DNA from: Scatosoma sp045533485
Lineage (GTDB): Bacteria > Bacillota > Clostridia > Christensenellales > Borkfalkiaceae
DNA: 21,196 bases
Assembly: GCA_045533485.1 (NCBI GenBank)
Contig: JAZSHX010000012.1
Location: 1 to 21,196, forward strand
Direction of reading: 5' to 3'
Both the position numbers and the translations under genes were made by a program. Numbering within the stretch: the first letter of the stretch is position 1; every line of letters starts with the position of its first letter. Below the pieces are notes generated by a model, which saw nothing but the letters and a program-made list of their open reading frames with translations, ran no database searches and was not told the origin of the DNA. Positions 13,648-21,196 of the stretch are shown here, in pieces.

Positions 13648-14514
13648 TTACCGCACGCTTGCGGGCGCGGTAAACATTTTTAACAGCGCCTGCAAGCTTT
13701 CGTTCGTAGGACGGAAAAACTTCTCCGCTTGCTTACAAAGCGCTTGATATTTGTGTTCACCGAATACATGGTATGGCAAAAGTTCCACTTTTTCCACTGC
13801 ACAAGCGTTGACAATTTCGCTGACCGCCTGCATTTCCTGCTCCGTATCGTTGACGCCACCTATTACGGGTACACGTACCCACACACGCGCGCCGTTATCG
13901 CAAAGCGTTTGCAAATTATGTATAATTTGCCTATTATCCGCGCCTACGTAGCGTTGATGCGCTTGACTGTCCGCTATCTTGATATCGTACAAGAACAAAT
14001 CCGTATACGGCAATATACGTGCAAAACGCGCAAAATCCACCGCGCCTGCCGTATCCACCGCCGTGTGTATGCCGTGGCTTTTACAAAGGCGTAAAATCTC
14101 TTCCAAAAAGTCGATTTGCAGCATACACTCTCCGCCCGAAAAGGTAACGCCGCCGCCCGACGTTTGATAAAAGAGTTCGTCCTTTTTGATTTCGTTAAAC
14201 AGCTCTTCCGTGCTGTACGTTTTTCCGCAAAGCTCCCTTGCACCGTTTAGGCAAGCGTCTACGCAAGCGCCGCACGCCCTACAATCCTGCAACGCGTAGG
14301 GGCAAACCTTTTTACACGCGCCGCAGTGCGTGCATTTGTTTTGATAATACAAAATTTGCGGACGCCCTGCCTGCGTTTCGGGGTTGTGACACCAAGCACA
14401 GCGCAGGTTGCAGCCCTTAAAAAACACAGTGGTGCGTATGCCAGGTCCGTCTTCCGTGGAAAAACGTTGTACGTCGGCAATTTGCGCCTTTAATTGTTTT
14501 CCCATATCAATCAT
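13648..14514 (-). CDS. Glycyl-radical enzyme activating protein (radical SAM, two extra 4Fe-4S clusters)
   Basis: The 288-residue protein uses S-adenosylmethionine to abstract a hydrogen from the glycine of its partner enzyme. The radical-SAM motif is Cys35-x3-Cys39-x2-Cys42 (CNLRCAWC). A ferredoxin-type insert carries two CxxCxxCxxxC sets at Cys61-71 and Cys78-88, as in activases of the non-pyruvate-formate-lyase type. GGGVTFSGGE (120-129) is the SAM-binding glycine motif. Its ATG (14514) overlaps the end of the glycyl-radical gene by eight bases; a second ATG at 14505 lies just after that stop and could be used instead. The pairing gives a firm functional assignment. Confidence 0.95.
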   Translation of the reverse strand: MIDMGKQLKAQIADVQRFSTEDGPGIRTTVFFKGCNLRCAWCHNPETQAGRPQILYYQNKCTHCGACKKVCPYALQDCRACGACVDACLNGARELCGKTYSTEELFNEIKKDELFYQTSGGGVTFSGGECMLQIDFLEEILRLCKSHGIHTAVDTAGAVDFARFARILPYTDLFLYDIKIADSQAHQRYVGADNRQIIHNLQTLCDNGARVWVRVPVIGGVNDTEQEMQAVSEIVNACAVEKVELLPYHVFGEHKYQALCKQAEKFFRPTNESLQALLKMFTAPASVR

Positions 14515-16765
14515 AAAAGTTTCTCGTTAAAATTTCGTCTTGCCACTCCGGCGAAAGCGCCGTGAATTTCGCGGAAAATCCGCACACGCGCACGATCAAG
14601 TTGGGATAATTCTCGGGGTGTTTTTGCGCGTCCAAAAGCTGCTCCTTAGTCGTGCAATTGAGCTGCAACGACTGCACTCCGCACTGACAAAGCGCGCGCA
14701 AAAAACCTTCGGCAACGTCCAAGGACATACGCGTGGACGGCAAAATGATATTCATCACCGAATTGCCGTACATCGTGCTTGTATCGATGGCTTTCATACT
14801 GTTCAAAACAGACGTCACGGCAGGAATTTTGCGCAACCTTGACGGCGTAAGCCCTTGGGAGAAATAATCCCCCGAATACCGTCCGTCGGGCGTGGCAAGC
14901 GTTTGCAACCCCCACCACTTAATTTCCGTATACGTCAAATGCCCCAGCTCCGTTTTACCGCCGTAAACGTAATCTAATTGACGGCAAAGCGCGTACAAAT
15001 CGTCGTTGAAACGGCGCGCCATCGCGTTGGACGTTTGGCTTTCGTCGCCCCAGCACGGGCATTTGAGCGCGTCACGGCGGATATGCTCATACCCGTCCCA
15101 GTTGGCACGCACTGCCGCCAGCATTTCGTCAAGCGTGTATTTCTTTTGCTCAAAGCAAAGCTGTTTGATCGCAATCAGCGAATCGACGATATTCGGCAAG
15201 CCGATTATATACAGCTTGTCGTCGTTGTATCTGCCGCCGCCCGATTTACTGTCGCGTTTTTTCGCAATACAATCGTCCAAGGTAGAAGAAAAAATAGGCA
15301 AAGGGTTGATTTGGTCGTGGATAATTCGCCCTTTTTTCATAATACGGTTTCTATCCGTCAACAGCTTTTTGATACCGTCCAAAAACGTTTGATACAACGC
15401 TTCAAACGACGTTGCGCCGTCGAACAAATCAAACTGTAAGCCCACCGTTTGCATCTTGTCTTGACGGTTATGCAGGATAAATTCAAACACCTTCAAGGCG
15501 TTAAAATAGCCGCCGCAGTCGCTTTTTTCCTTACCCAAAAGCACGATATCCCAGCAACCGCTTTCGATATAATCGCGTGCTTCTTCCAAGGGCTTGCCCG
15601 ACCGCACAATCGCAGGTATCATCGCGTCGTCGTTGGAATACATCACCGACGAAGTGCCGTTGATTACGTCGCGGTTGATAGCGTCCAAATACGCCTTGGG
15701 CGAAGAAGCGGAAATGCGGCATTTAATTTTGGGATAAATGATTTTATATTCACGCGTCGCCTGCAAAAACATATCCGTCAGTTCGTTATATACAGGCTTG
15801 CCCTGCGCGTCGCAACCGCCCAGCGTGTACGTGTTTTCAAGTTCGTGGTCGGAATATCCTACCATCTTCATATCGTGATCGTAATGGCAATCCCACGTCA
15901 ACAAAAACGCAACGATAAGCTCATACGCTTCTTCTTTAGTAAGCGTGCCGTTTTGCAAATCCCTTTCATAGAAAGGATACAAGTCCATATCTACGCGCCC
16001 GAACGTATTGACGCCCACGCCTTCCAGCGTACCGATTACTTTACGGAAAAACGCCAGCGTGTTGAGCGCTTCATAGAAAGTTTGCGGTGCTTCCCAAGGC
16101 GTACGCTTTGCAGACGTGGCAATACGCTTCAAGCGGAAAATTTCCCCTGCGTCCGTTGCCGTTTGCAAGCGTTTTTCCGCTTCTTCGCCAAAGCGTTCGC
16201 TGATGCGCTTTACGCTTAACAACCCTTCGCAAACGGAGTGCAAAAATGCGTATTCCTTTTGCGTTTCCGCCGTTTCCAAGCCTGCTTTCGCGCGTTCGTA
16301 TATGCCTTTCATCCCCGTTTCAAAAATCGGGCGGTAATTAAAACCGTAATGCTGATATTCGTCTATGTACGTGCCGCAAACGTTATACAAAAGCTCTTTC
16401 TTTTGTGCAAAAAAGCGTTCCGCCATTTCAGGATCTTGGTCAATACACAAATCGTGTCTGCGCCTATGCAACCAAGCGCCGCAGTGGATATGTCCACGCG
16501 AATTGCACGCCCCGTCGCAACGCGACCACATAGACGACATATCGTAATAAAACGGCGAATTGTGAAAAAGCTTGGGCGTGAAATTCTCCGCAATCACGCG
16601 GTATTGATCTTCTTTAAGCGTATGCGCGTTGTTGCCTTCCGCCAAAGGATTTGGGTGCATAGCGTCCAAAATCGCTTCGCACTTTTCCCTAAGCGCGTCG
16701 GCAAGCGCATCCACTTCGTTCCAGTAATACGCTTGCAGTTCCTTAACTAATTCTTGCGTGTTCAT
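14507..16765 (-). CDS. Glycyl-radical enzyme of unassigned substrate
   Basis: The 752-residue protein has the length of the pyruvate formate-lyase superfamily. The C-terminal glycine-radical loop is RVCGFSAKF (Gly at about 729), preceded by the expected LQLN and LLDAQKHPENYPNLIVRV. The thiyl Cys is about residue 404 in IESGCWDIV. Most diol dehydratase-like members have Cys-Val-Glu-Pro there, but this protein has Cys-Trp-Asp-Ile. An N-terminal Cys-rich stretch (SRCDGACNSRGHIHCG, about 81-96) is also unusual. I cannot assign a substrate. GGGAGGGG precedes the ATG at 16765; the frame extends to 16813, but that part overlaps the promoter. First gene of an operon with its activase and the ferritin-like protein. 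Confidence 0.93.
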   Translation of the reverse strand: MNTQELVKELQAYYWNEVDALADALREKCEAILDAMHPNPLAEGNNAHTLKEDQYRVIAENFTPKLFHNSPFYYDMSSMWSRCDGACNSRGHIHCGAWLHRRRHDLCIDQDPEMAERFFAQKKELLYNVCGTYIDEYQHYGFNYRPIFETGMKGIYERAKAGLETAETQKEYAFLHSVCEGLLSVKRISERFGEEAEKRLQTATDAGEIFRLKRIATSAKRTPWEAPQTFYEALNTLAFFRKVIGTLEGVGVNTFGRVDMDLYPFYERDLQNGTLTKEEAYELIVAFLLTWDCHYDHDMKMVGYSDHELENTYTLGGCDAQGKPVYNELTDMFLQATREYKIIYPKIKCRISASSPKAYLDAINRDVINGTSSVMYSNDDAMIPAIVRSGKPLEEARDYIESGCWDIVLLGKEKSDCGGYFNALKVFEFILHNRQDKMQTVGLQFDLFDGATSFEALYQTFLDGIKKLLTDRNRIMKKGRIIHDQINPLPIFSSTLDDCIAKKRDSKSGGGRYNDDKLYIIGLPNIVDSLIAIKQLCFEQKKYTLDEMLAAVRANWDGYEHIRRDALKCPCWGDESQTSNAMARRFNDDLYALCRQLDYVYGGKTELGHLTYTEIKWWGLQTLATPDGRYSGDYFSQGLTPSRLRKIPAVTSVLNSMKAIDTSTMYGNSVMNIILPSTRMSLDVAEGFLRALCQCGVQSLQLNCTTKEQLLDAQKHPENYPNLIVRVCGFSAKFTALSPEWQDEILTRNFYD

Positions 16766-16801
16766 TGTACCCCTCCCAAAGGACAACATAGTTTCGCTTA
16801 T

Positions 16802-16830
16802 ATTATAATACAAGCGATTGATATTGTCAA
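16802..16830 (-). promoter_or_regulatory. Consensus promoter of the glycyl-radical operon
   Basis: Minus strand TTGACA (16830-16825), 17-nt spacer, TATAAT (16807-16802), both exact; a leader of about 30 nt follows. Confidence 0.88.
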
Positions 16831-16892
16831 TAATTGTAAAGAAAAAAGTTTTGTGCTTTTTAATGATAAAAATGTCATTTTTGTTTCTTGAT

Positions 16893-16929
16893 AAAAAACC
16901 ACTCTTTGAAGTATATACCCAAAGAGTGG
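16893..16929 (-). terminator. Terminator of the aldo/keto reductase operon
   Basis: CCACTCTTTG (16899-16908) / CAAAGAGTGG (16920-16929); on the minus strand a T run follows. Confidence 0.87.
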
Positions 16930-16936
16930 CTTTTGA

Positions 16937-18376
16937 TTATTCAATTACGAAAACGGCATACCCATGTACGGATTTAACGACAATTTCGTCCTTTTCAATG
17001 CGATAGCAAACGTTCTTTTCTTCCACCAAATTCGCCTTGCCTTTATAGGGAATATGTAGTGTATTCTCTTGTAAAATATCCACGTAGACAAATGTTTTCC
17101 CTTCTGCCTGTACCGTGTAATAGCTTGCCTTATTCGCCTGCGGAACAAAATATTTCTTGTATCCAACGCCCTTAAAATCAGGCACGTCGCCGTTCATAAA
17201 CGTAGGATAATGCTTGCGCGTAAATTTCAGCATCACCGTATCGATAAGGTGTTGTTTTCTTTTTTCGGGCACACCGTCGAACAGCGGTAAAAAGCCCGTC
17301 GCAAACGCAAGCTTATCGTTGCCCTGTTCGTCGCGGAAATAATCCACCGCGCGTTCGCAAGGATCGTCGGGATTTTCCCAAAACTCTTTGGTAATTGCCC
17401 CACCGTACGGATACGGACAAGTGTGCGAAATGGGAATTGCACGCGCATAATCAAACGTACCCTGCGCGCAGGTAAAGGGCTTTATTTTAGGCATATACCG
17501 CCAAATTCCGCCCCCGTACACGTCTTTCTTTTCTTGGTGCATAACCCCTAAAAAACGTTCCACACGTACGTCCATCAGCTTTTTACCGTTAAACAGGGTT
17601 ACAATCGTACCGTCGGGCAAAATGCGATACGTCCATTGAACGCGATACATCGGTTCGCCGCAAGCGTAAAAAGCAGGCTGTTGTTTATAACCGCCTACGG
17701 GCCGCGCCGCCGCAATCGCAGGCGCTACCGTCGCAGGATTGATAATTTCGTATTCTTCTTGCAGTTCTGCGTAATCGCACTGTACTTCCCCACGAACGGA
17801 CACGCCCACGCCGTCCGTGTACGCCATCACGCGCTTGTATGCGTAGCGGTTACAGCTAACCAAATCGGCGCGCACTTGCTTTTTGGGATAAATTTCTGCC
17901 GTATTTTCGCCGTTTTCAACAAACGCAAGTTTCCCTTCGACCATATTGACAAACGCGTATTTTTCCACGCTTTCGCCCACGTTATCGGAAATCACCGTCA
18001 GCCAGTCGCCGTCAATCACGCGGATAAGCGTGAAATACACGCCCTTTTCGTCCACCCAGCGCGAGCCCACGTCCGCAACCGTTTTGCCGTGCGCAGGCGC
18101 GTACGCTTCAATGGCGCAATAATGCCCGTGGTTTGCGCCGATAAAACAACCGTTGATATGTACGGGCGTCGCTTCGTCCGTCGTGACGGTAAACACTACG
18201 TCTTCGTGGAAATAATCCCACTTTTCCTTGAGCATAAGCCCTGCGCCCATAAAATCAATAGGCGCATTGAAAAAAGGTACGCCCGTTTCCATACCGCGGA
18301 ATTTTTGAATAAGATAATGCTTAGGCGAAAATTCCGTGCGCACAAGCGCCAAACCTTTGACTGTACAAATTAACAT
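16937..18376 (-). CDS. Uncharacterised 479-residue protein
   Basis: I do not recognise this family. There is no signal peptide or membrane segment, so it should be cytoplasmic. The sequence has many alternating hydrophobic and polar residues, suggesting a strand-rich fold. Notable points are a His/Gly cluster (GANHGHYCAIEAY, about 79-91), GSRWVDEKGVYFTLIRVIDGDW (105-125 region), many Tyr and Trp in the second half (GGGIWRYMP, CPYPYGGAITKEFW), and a YKKYFVPQANKASYY segment near 410. The pattern of aromatic and His residues would suit carbohydrate binding, but this is only a guess. AGGAG precedes the ATG. It starts 12 bases after the aldo/keto reductase stop and shares its promoter and terminator. 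Confidence 0.85.
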   Translation of the reverse strand: MLICTVKGLALVRTEFSPKHYLIQKFRGMETGVPFFNAPIDFMGAGLMLKEKWDYFHEDVVFTVTTDEATPVHINGCFIGANHGHYCAIEAYAPAHGKTVADVGSRWVDEKGVYFTLIRVIDGDWLTVISDNVGESVEKYAFVNMVEGKLAFVENGENTAEIYPKKQVRADLVSCNRYAYKRVMAYTDGVGVSVRGEVQCDYAELQEEYEIINPATVAPAIAAARPVGGYKQQPAFYACGEPMYRVQWTYRILPDGTIVTLFNGKKLMDVRVERFLGVMHQEKKDVYGGGIWRYMPKIKPFTCAQGTFDYARAIPISHTCPYPYGGAITKEFWENPDDPCERAVDYFRDEQGNDKLAFATGFLPLFDGVPEKRKQHLIDTVMLKFTRKHYPTFMNGDVPDFKGVGYKKYFVPQANKASYYTVQAEGKTFVYVDILQENTLHIPYKGKANLVEEKNVCYRIEKDEIVVKSVHGYAVFVIE

Positions 18377-18388
18377 ATCTTTCTCCTT

Positions 18389-19228
18389 TTATACCTTATC
18401 GGGATGATGCGCGTAAAAATCGACAAGCCGTATTTCGTCAATCGCTTGCATATCTTCAGGCGCAATCGCAAAATCAAACACGTCGGCGTTTTCCTGCATA
18501 CGTTCTTTGGAAACCGTTTTGGGTAATGGCAAAATCCCCTTTTGCAAACACCATCGCACACACAACTGTGCAGGCGTTTTTCCGTATTTTGCGGACAATC
18601 GCAATAACGTCAGTTCTTGTAATACCGCACCCCTGCCAAGCGGACTCCACGCTTCCACCAAGATATTGCGTTGCTGACAATAAGCAACCGTTTGCGCTTG
18701 TTGCCAACCGGGGTGCACTTGAATTTGATTGACCATAGGCAAAACGGGCGTTTGCATAAGCGCGGATAAATGGTGTTCTAAAAAGTTAGAAACGCCGATC
18801 GCGCGTACCTTGCCTGCTCTGTAAAGCTCCGTCAATGCCTGCCAAGTGTCCAAGTTTTCTTGCTCCCAAGCTTCGCCGTCCTTTTTCGGCGCAGGCCAGT
18901 GGATTAGATACAAATCCAAATAATCAAGTTGCAGTTCGTTTAACGACCTGTCAAACGCGCGCAGAGCGTTGTAATAGCCCCTGTCCGTCCGCCAAAGCTT
19001 GCTGGTGACAAACAGCTCGTCACGGCCAACGCCGCTGCGGCGCACCGCTTCGCCTACGTTTGCTTCGTTTTCATAAAACACGGCAGTGTCAATATGCCTG
19101 TATCCGCACGCAATCGCGTTTTCTATCGCTTGCGTAGTGTTTTCATCGTGCATTTTATACGTTCCAAAGCCCACACAAGGGATTTGCACGCCGTTGGATA
19201 GCGTAAATACGTCTTGTAAGCGTTTCAT
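18389..19228 (-). CDS. Aldo/keto reductase
   Basis: The 279-residue protein has the normal length and the catalytic tetrad of the family: Asp47, Tyr52, Lys77 (TSKLWRTD) and His110 (LIHWP). The GFGTYK motif (20-25), the IGVSNF segment (near 150) and LPKTVSKERMQEN (near 245), which binds the NADPH phosphate, are also present. It reduces aldehydes or ketones with NADPH in the cytoplasm; it resembles the 2,5-diketo-gluconate reductase group, but the substrate cannot be fixed. The frame runs upstream to 19312, but the ATG at 19228 has AGGAG at a good spacing and an exact promoter at 19275-19247 lies in that extension, so 19228 is the start. First gene of an operon with the 479-residue protein. Confidence 0.95.
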   Translation of the reverse strand: MKRLQDVFTLSNGVQIPCVGFGTYKMHDENTTQAIENAIACGYRHIDTAVFYENEANVGEAVRRSGVGRDELFVTSKLWRTDRGYYNALRAFDRSLNELQLDYLDLYLIHWPAPKKDGEAWEQENLDTWQALTELYRAGKVRAIGVSNFLEHHLSALMQTPVLPMVNQIQVHPGWQQAQTVAYCQQRNILVEAWSPLGRGAVLQELTLLRLSAKYGKTPAQLCVRWCLQKGILPLPKTVSKERMQENADVFDFAIAPEDMQAIDEIRLVDFYAHHPDKV

Positions 19229-19246
19229 ACAATTTCTCCTGCTATT

Positions 19247-19275
19247 ATTATACCTGTACCGCGCGAAAATGTCAA
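19247..19275 (-). promoter_or_regulatory. Consensus promoter of the aldo/keto reductase operon
   Basis: Minus strand TTGACA (19275-19270), 17-nt spacer, TATAAT (19252-19247), both exact. Confidence 0.88.
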
Positions 19276-19296
19276 TAGTTGGAAAGTTTTTTGTAT

Positions 19297-19330
19297 AAAA
19301 AAAGCGATGCACTTTTGCACCGCTTTTTTA
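19297..19330 (-). terminator. Terminator of the pilin-like gene
   Basis: GCGATGCA (19304-19311) / TGCACCGC (19316-19323) with A and T runs on the two sides; one pair is G-U in the minus-strand RNA. Confidence 0.82.
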
Positions 19331-19343
19331 ATTTATTTTTTAA

Positions 19344-20666
19344 TTATTTCGTGATTTCGTAACCACCAGTAATCGCTGTAACTGTATTATTCGAACTTGT
19401 GCAAGCAACGATATGAGCTGCGAAATCTGCATCGCTCAATTTCTTACCAGCAATAATCGTGTTGTTGCCTTTAACAGTGATTTTACCGCTTGTCTCAACG
19501 CACAAAATTTGAGCAGGATTACCTTTAAATTCGCCCGCATTGATTGCAATTGTACCACCACTCGTATATACTGTCCATGCCTTCGTATCACTAGCAGCTT
19601 CAAATGTACCGCCATTAATGGTAACAGAACCGCCTACAGTCGCTAATACACCACGAAGTCCATAGAACGTACCACCATTGATAGTCATGTCACCAAAGTT
19701 ATTAATAGCATAGCAGCCACTCTTATCAGCACTAAACGTACCGCCATTGATAATTACTGTACCACTATTATTAATTACACCAGGTTCGGCAGCAAGTTTG
19801 TCTAAATCCTCTTCCTTATCATTGATGTAATCGCCGCCAGTTGCTTTAAACGTACCACCATTAATTTCAAGTGTACCGCCTTCGTATACCCAGAACGCTG
19901 CACCGCCATTATCGTCAACACAATTAACCTCTACAGTTGCATCCTCAATAATGATTTTAGCACCGTCAAACGCTTGCACACCACGACCTGCGAAAGTACC
20001 GTTCTTAATGGTAAGCGTTGCACCTTCGCTAACGTTCAAATATTTACTTCTACCGCTTGCTTGACTTGTCGAAAGCGTATTACCGCCCAAATCAAGCGTT
20101 ACATTTGCGCCTTCTTCAATGGTAATTTCATTTTTCAATTTCACATCGTCGCTCAGTGTAATGGTTTCTCTACCGATCGACAATGCTTCTTCAACTGCTT
20201 TTCTATCGTCCGTCTCAAGTTCAATATAGATAACGCCACCTGCAAGGTCGACTTTATCCGTATCAGGAGCTGTTGCAAAATCCGCTGCCAAAGTTTCATC
20301 TTTAGGATATACAACTTCGTCCTTATCATTTACAAGAACAATACGATTGTACTTACCTTCTTGATAGAACCAATAATATTTATGTCCTTTAGAAAGGGGT
20401 TTCAAGTTTTCGTCTGCCGCAATACCTTGCTCAACAAGCGTATCAATCAGCTTTTCCAACGTGTCAATCTTGTCTAAGTCTTCAACCGTTTCAGCCGAAA
20501 TCATTTTGTTCATATGCGCTACAGCTGATTCATCCGAAGACAAGTTTGCCTTTCTTACGATGCCTACAAACGTAGGAATCATAACTGCCGATAAAATCGC
20601 AATAACAGCAATTACAATGACCAGTTCGACAATCGTAAAGCCCTTTTTGTTGCTTTTTCTCTTCAT
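19344..20666 (-). CDS. Type IV pilin-like protein fused to a beta-helix of INGGTF repeats
   Basis: The 440-residue protein starts with a prepilin signal, KKG-FTIVE (cleavage after Gly9, Glu at +5), and a hydrophobic helix to about residue 32, so it should be processed by a prepilin peptidase and assembled in a pilus or pseudopilus. After a helical and linker part (about 35-165), residues about 170-415 form a right-handed parallel beta-helix: repeated turns such as LEINGGTFKA, VIINGGTFSA, MTINGGTFYG, VTINGGTFEA, IAINAGEFKG. Such helices act in surface binding or sugar cleavage; no catalytic residues stand out, so adhesion is my guess. AAGGAG precedes the ATG. No other pilus genes are in this window. 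A long leader precedes it. Confidence 0.88.
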   Translation of the reverse strand: MKRKSNKKGFTIVELVIVIAVIAILSAVMIPTFVGIVRKANLSSDESAVAHMNKMISAETVEDLDKIDTLEKLIDTLVEQGIAADENLKPLSKGHKYYWFYQEGKYNRIVLVNDKDEVVYPKDETLAADFATAPDTDKVDLAGGVIYIELETDDRKAVEEALSIGRETITLSDDVKLKNEITIEEGANVTLDLGGNTLSTSQASGRSKYLNVSEGATLTIKNGTFAGRGVQAFDGAKIIIEDATVEVNCVDDNGGAAFWVYEGGTLEINGGTFKATGGDYINDKEEDLDKLAAEPGVINNSGTVIINGGTFSADKSGCYAINNFGDMTINGGTFYGLRGVLATVGGSVTINGGTFEAASDTKAWTVYTSGGTIAINAGEFKGNPAQILCVETSGKITVKGNNTIIAGKKLSDADFAAHIVACTSSNNTVTAITGGYEITK

Positions 20667-20742
20667 GTTTTATCTCCTTTTTTCGGGTTTTTCCCGTTTT
20701 TACCACTTTTCATCAAGCATTTGCTTATCAAATAAATATCTT

Positions 20743-20782
20743 TTTCTTTGTGCTACATAGCACAAAGAAAGGAGCGCGCTCC
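20743..20782 (-). promoter_or_regulatory. Structured leader of the pilin-like gene
   Basis: Transcription from the promoter at 20833 would give a leader of about 130 nt. It contains the palindrome GGAGCGCGCTCC (20771-20782), a 12-bp hairpin (20743-20754 with 20759-20770) and a small CGGG/CCCG hairpin (20684-20696) just before the ribosome binding site. No known riboswitch consensus is recognised. Confidence 0.5.
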
Positions 20783-20804
20783 TAATTTTTATCTATCATA
20801 TTAT

Positions 20805-20833
20805 AGTATACTATGTTTTCCTAATTTTGTCAA
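20805..20833 (-). promoter_or_regulatory. Promoter of the pilin-like gene
   Basis: Minus strand TTGACA (20833-20828), 17-nt spacer, TATACT (20810-20805). Confidence 0.75.
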
Positions 20834-20910
20834 TACTTTTGCCATTTTTTTTGCGTGTTTTCTTGATTTTATTTTTTGTTTTATCCACACAGCCGCTCTC
20901 GCCCCCTTGT

Positions 20911-20990
20911 CATTCTGGAGCCGCAGGCGATAGAAGCTCACCCTTTCGGCTCCCTTGTGCAAAGGGAGCTGTCACAAAGTGACTGTGGGA
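20911..20990. repeat. Hairpin-rich intergenic repeat
   Basis: Stems GCTCCCTT (20949-20956) / AAGGGAGC (20962-20969) and GTCAC (20971-20975) / GTGAC (20979-20983) follow one another. From memory, similar CTCCCTTGTGCAAAGGGAG sequence is scattered between genes of many gut Clostridia as a miniature repeat; this could not be searched here. No gene is seen between 20834 and 21027. Confidence 0.55.
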
Positions 20991-21027
20991 TTGTCCTATT
21001 AGCCAAAAAAAACGAAAAAAACGCAAA

Positions 21028-21062
21028 AGAAAAAAGGTTTTGCACTGTGCAAGCAAAACCTT
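21028..21062 (-). terminator. Second terminator after the rRNA operon
   Basis: AAGGTTTTGC (21034-21043) / GCAAAACCTT (21053-21062), a 10-bp stem followed on the minus strand by a T-rich run. Confidence 0.85.
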
Positions 21063-21071
21063 AGAATAAAG

Positions 21072-21099
21072 AAAAAACCTTGCTGTTTATCCAGCAAGG
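21072..21099 (-). terminator. First terminator after the rRNA operon
   Basis: CCTTGCTG (21078-21085) / CAGCAAGG (21092-21099), followed on the minus strand by T6. The tandem arrangement with the next terminator is usual at the end of rRNA operons. Confidence 0.85.
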
Positions 21100-21109
21100 C
21101 TTTCATTGA

Positions 21110-21196
<87 letters not shown>

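Noticed and set aside
15449..16219. 256-codon open frame on the plus strand inside the glycyl-radical gene
   Set aside because: It is the antisense of a clearly conserved enzyme, has no ribosome binding site, and its product is rich in Arg, His and Phe in the way shadow frames are.
16863..16878. Small palindrome ATGA...TCAT upstream of the glycyl-radical promoter
   Set aside because: It is short, AT-rich and imperfect; not distinguishable from chance.
17636..18373. 245-codon open frame on the plus strand opposite the 479-residue protein
   Set aside because: The composition is Arg/His-rich without domain pattern; the minus frame has a proper binding site, operon context and terminator.
20667..20798. 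Cyclic-di-GMP riboswitch in the leader of the pilin-like gene
   Set aside because: Such switches often precede pilin genes in Clostridia, but the conserved bases of the known classes are not found.

Overview
The window looks like chromosome of an anaerobic, low-to-mid-GC Bacillota (Clostridia-type, probably gut) bacterium. The reasons are AGGAGG-type ribosome binding sites, several exact TTGACA-N17-TATAAT promoters, a glycyl-radical enzyme with its activating enzyme, and AraC, LysR, MATE and DMT genes of Clostridia type. The species cannot be named from sequence alone. It runs from a defective tRNA-Glu-like gene (32-100) to the 3' part of a 5S rRNA gene on the minus strand (about 21110-21196). 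Region 1 (1-4975) is AT-rich and accessory in character. Three gene blocks are separated by four copies of a composite repeat, all on the plus strand. The blocks are a pair of paralogous lipoproteins, a NYN-LOTUS protein, and a LysR regulator divergent from a small PQ-loop-like membrane protein plus an SGNH-like protein. Each repeat has a tRNA-Glu-like or tRNA-remnant segment ending in CACCAGC, a long A/T-flanked hairpin (16-17 bp without a break in two of the copies), and a module of three hairpins around a GCGCGAG motif. Stems in the best two copies (141-242 and 1621-1718) differ by paired, compensatory changes. This is the best candidate here for an undescribed element: a structured RNA or DNA family that may mark the borders of exchangeable cassettes. 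Region 2 (4976-12270) has higher GC and ordinary metabolic and transport genes: a cupin, a short-chain dehydrogenase with a small membrane protein, the end of a decayed AraC gene, a DMT transporter with a Gfo/Idh/MocA oxidoreductase, a divergent AraC regulator, a MATE pump and a small PH-like membrane protein. Three promoters here place the start codon at or about 3 nt from the predicted transcription start, suggesting leaderless mRNAs. Region 3 (12285-19275) has a glycyl-radical enzyme, its radical-SAM activase and a large ferritin-like protein in one direction. The last gene's ribosome binding site and start codon lie inside a roughly 20-bp hairpin. A second transcript carries an aldo/keto reductase and an unrecognised 479-residue protein. 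The radical enzyme has Cys-Trp-Asp where many relatives have Cys-Val-Glu, so its substrate is open. Region 4 (19297-21196) holds a type IV pilin-like protein fused to a beta-helix of INGGTF repeats, with a long structured leader, then a hairpin-rich intergenic repeat, two tandem terminators and the 5S rRNA gene.
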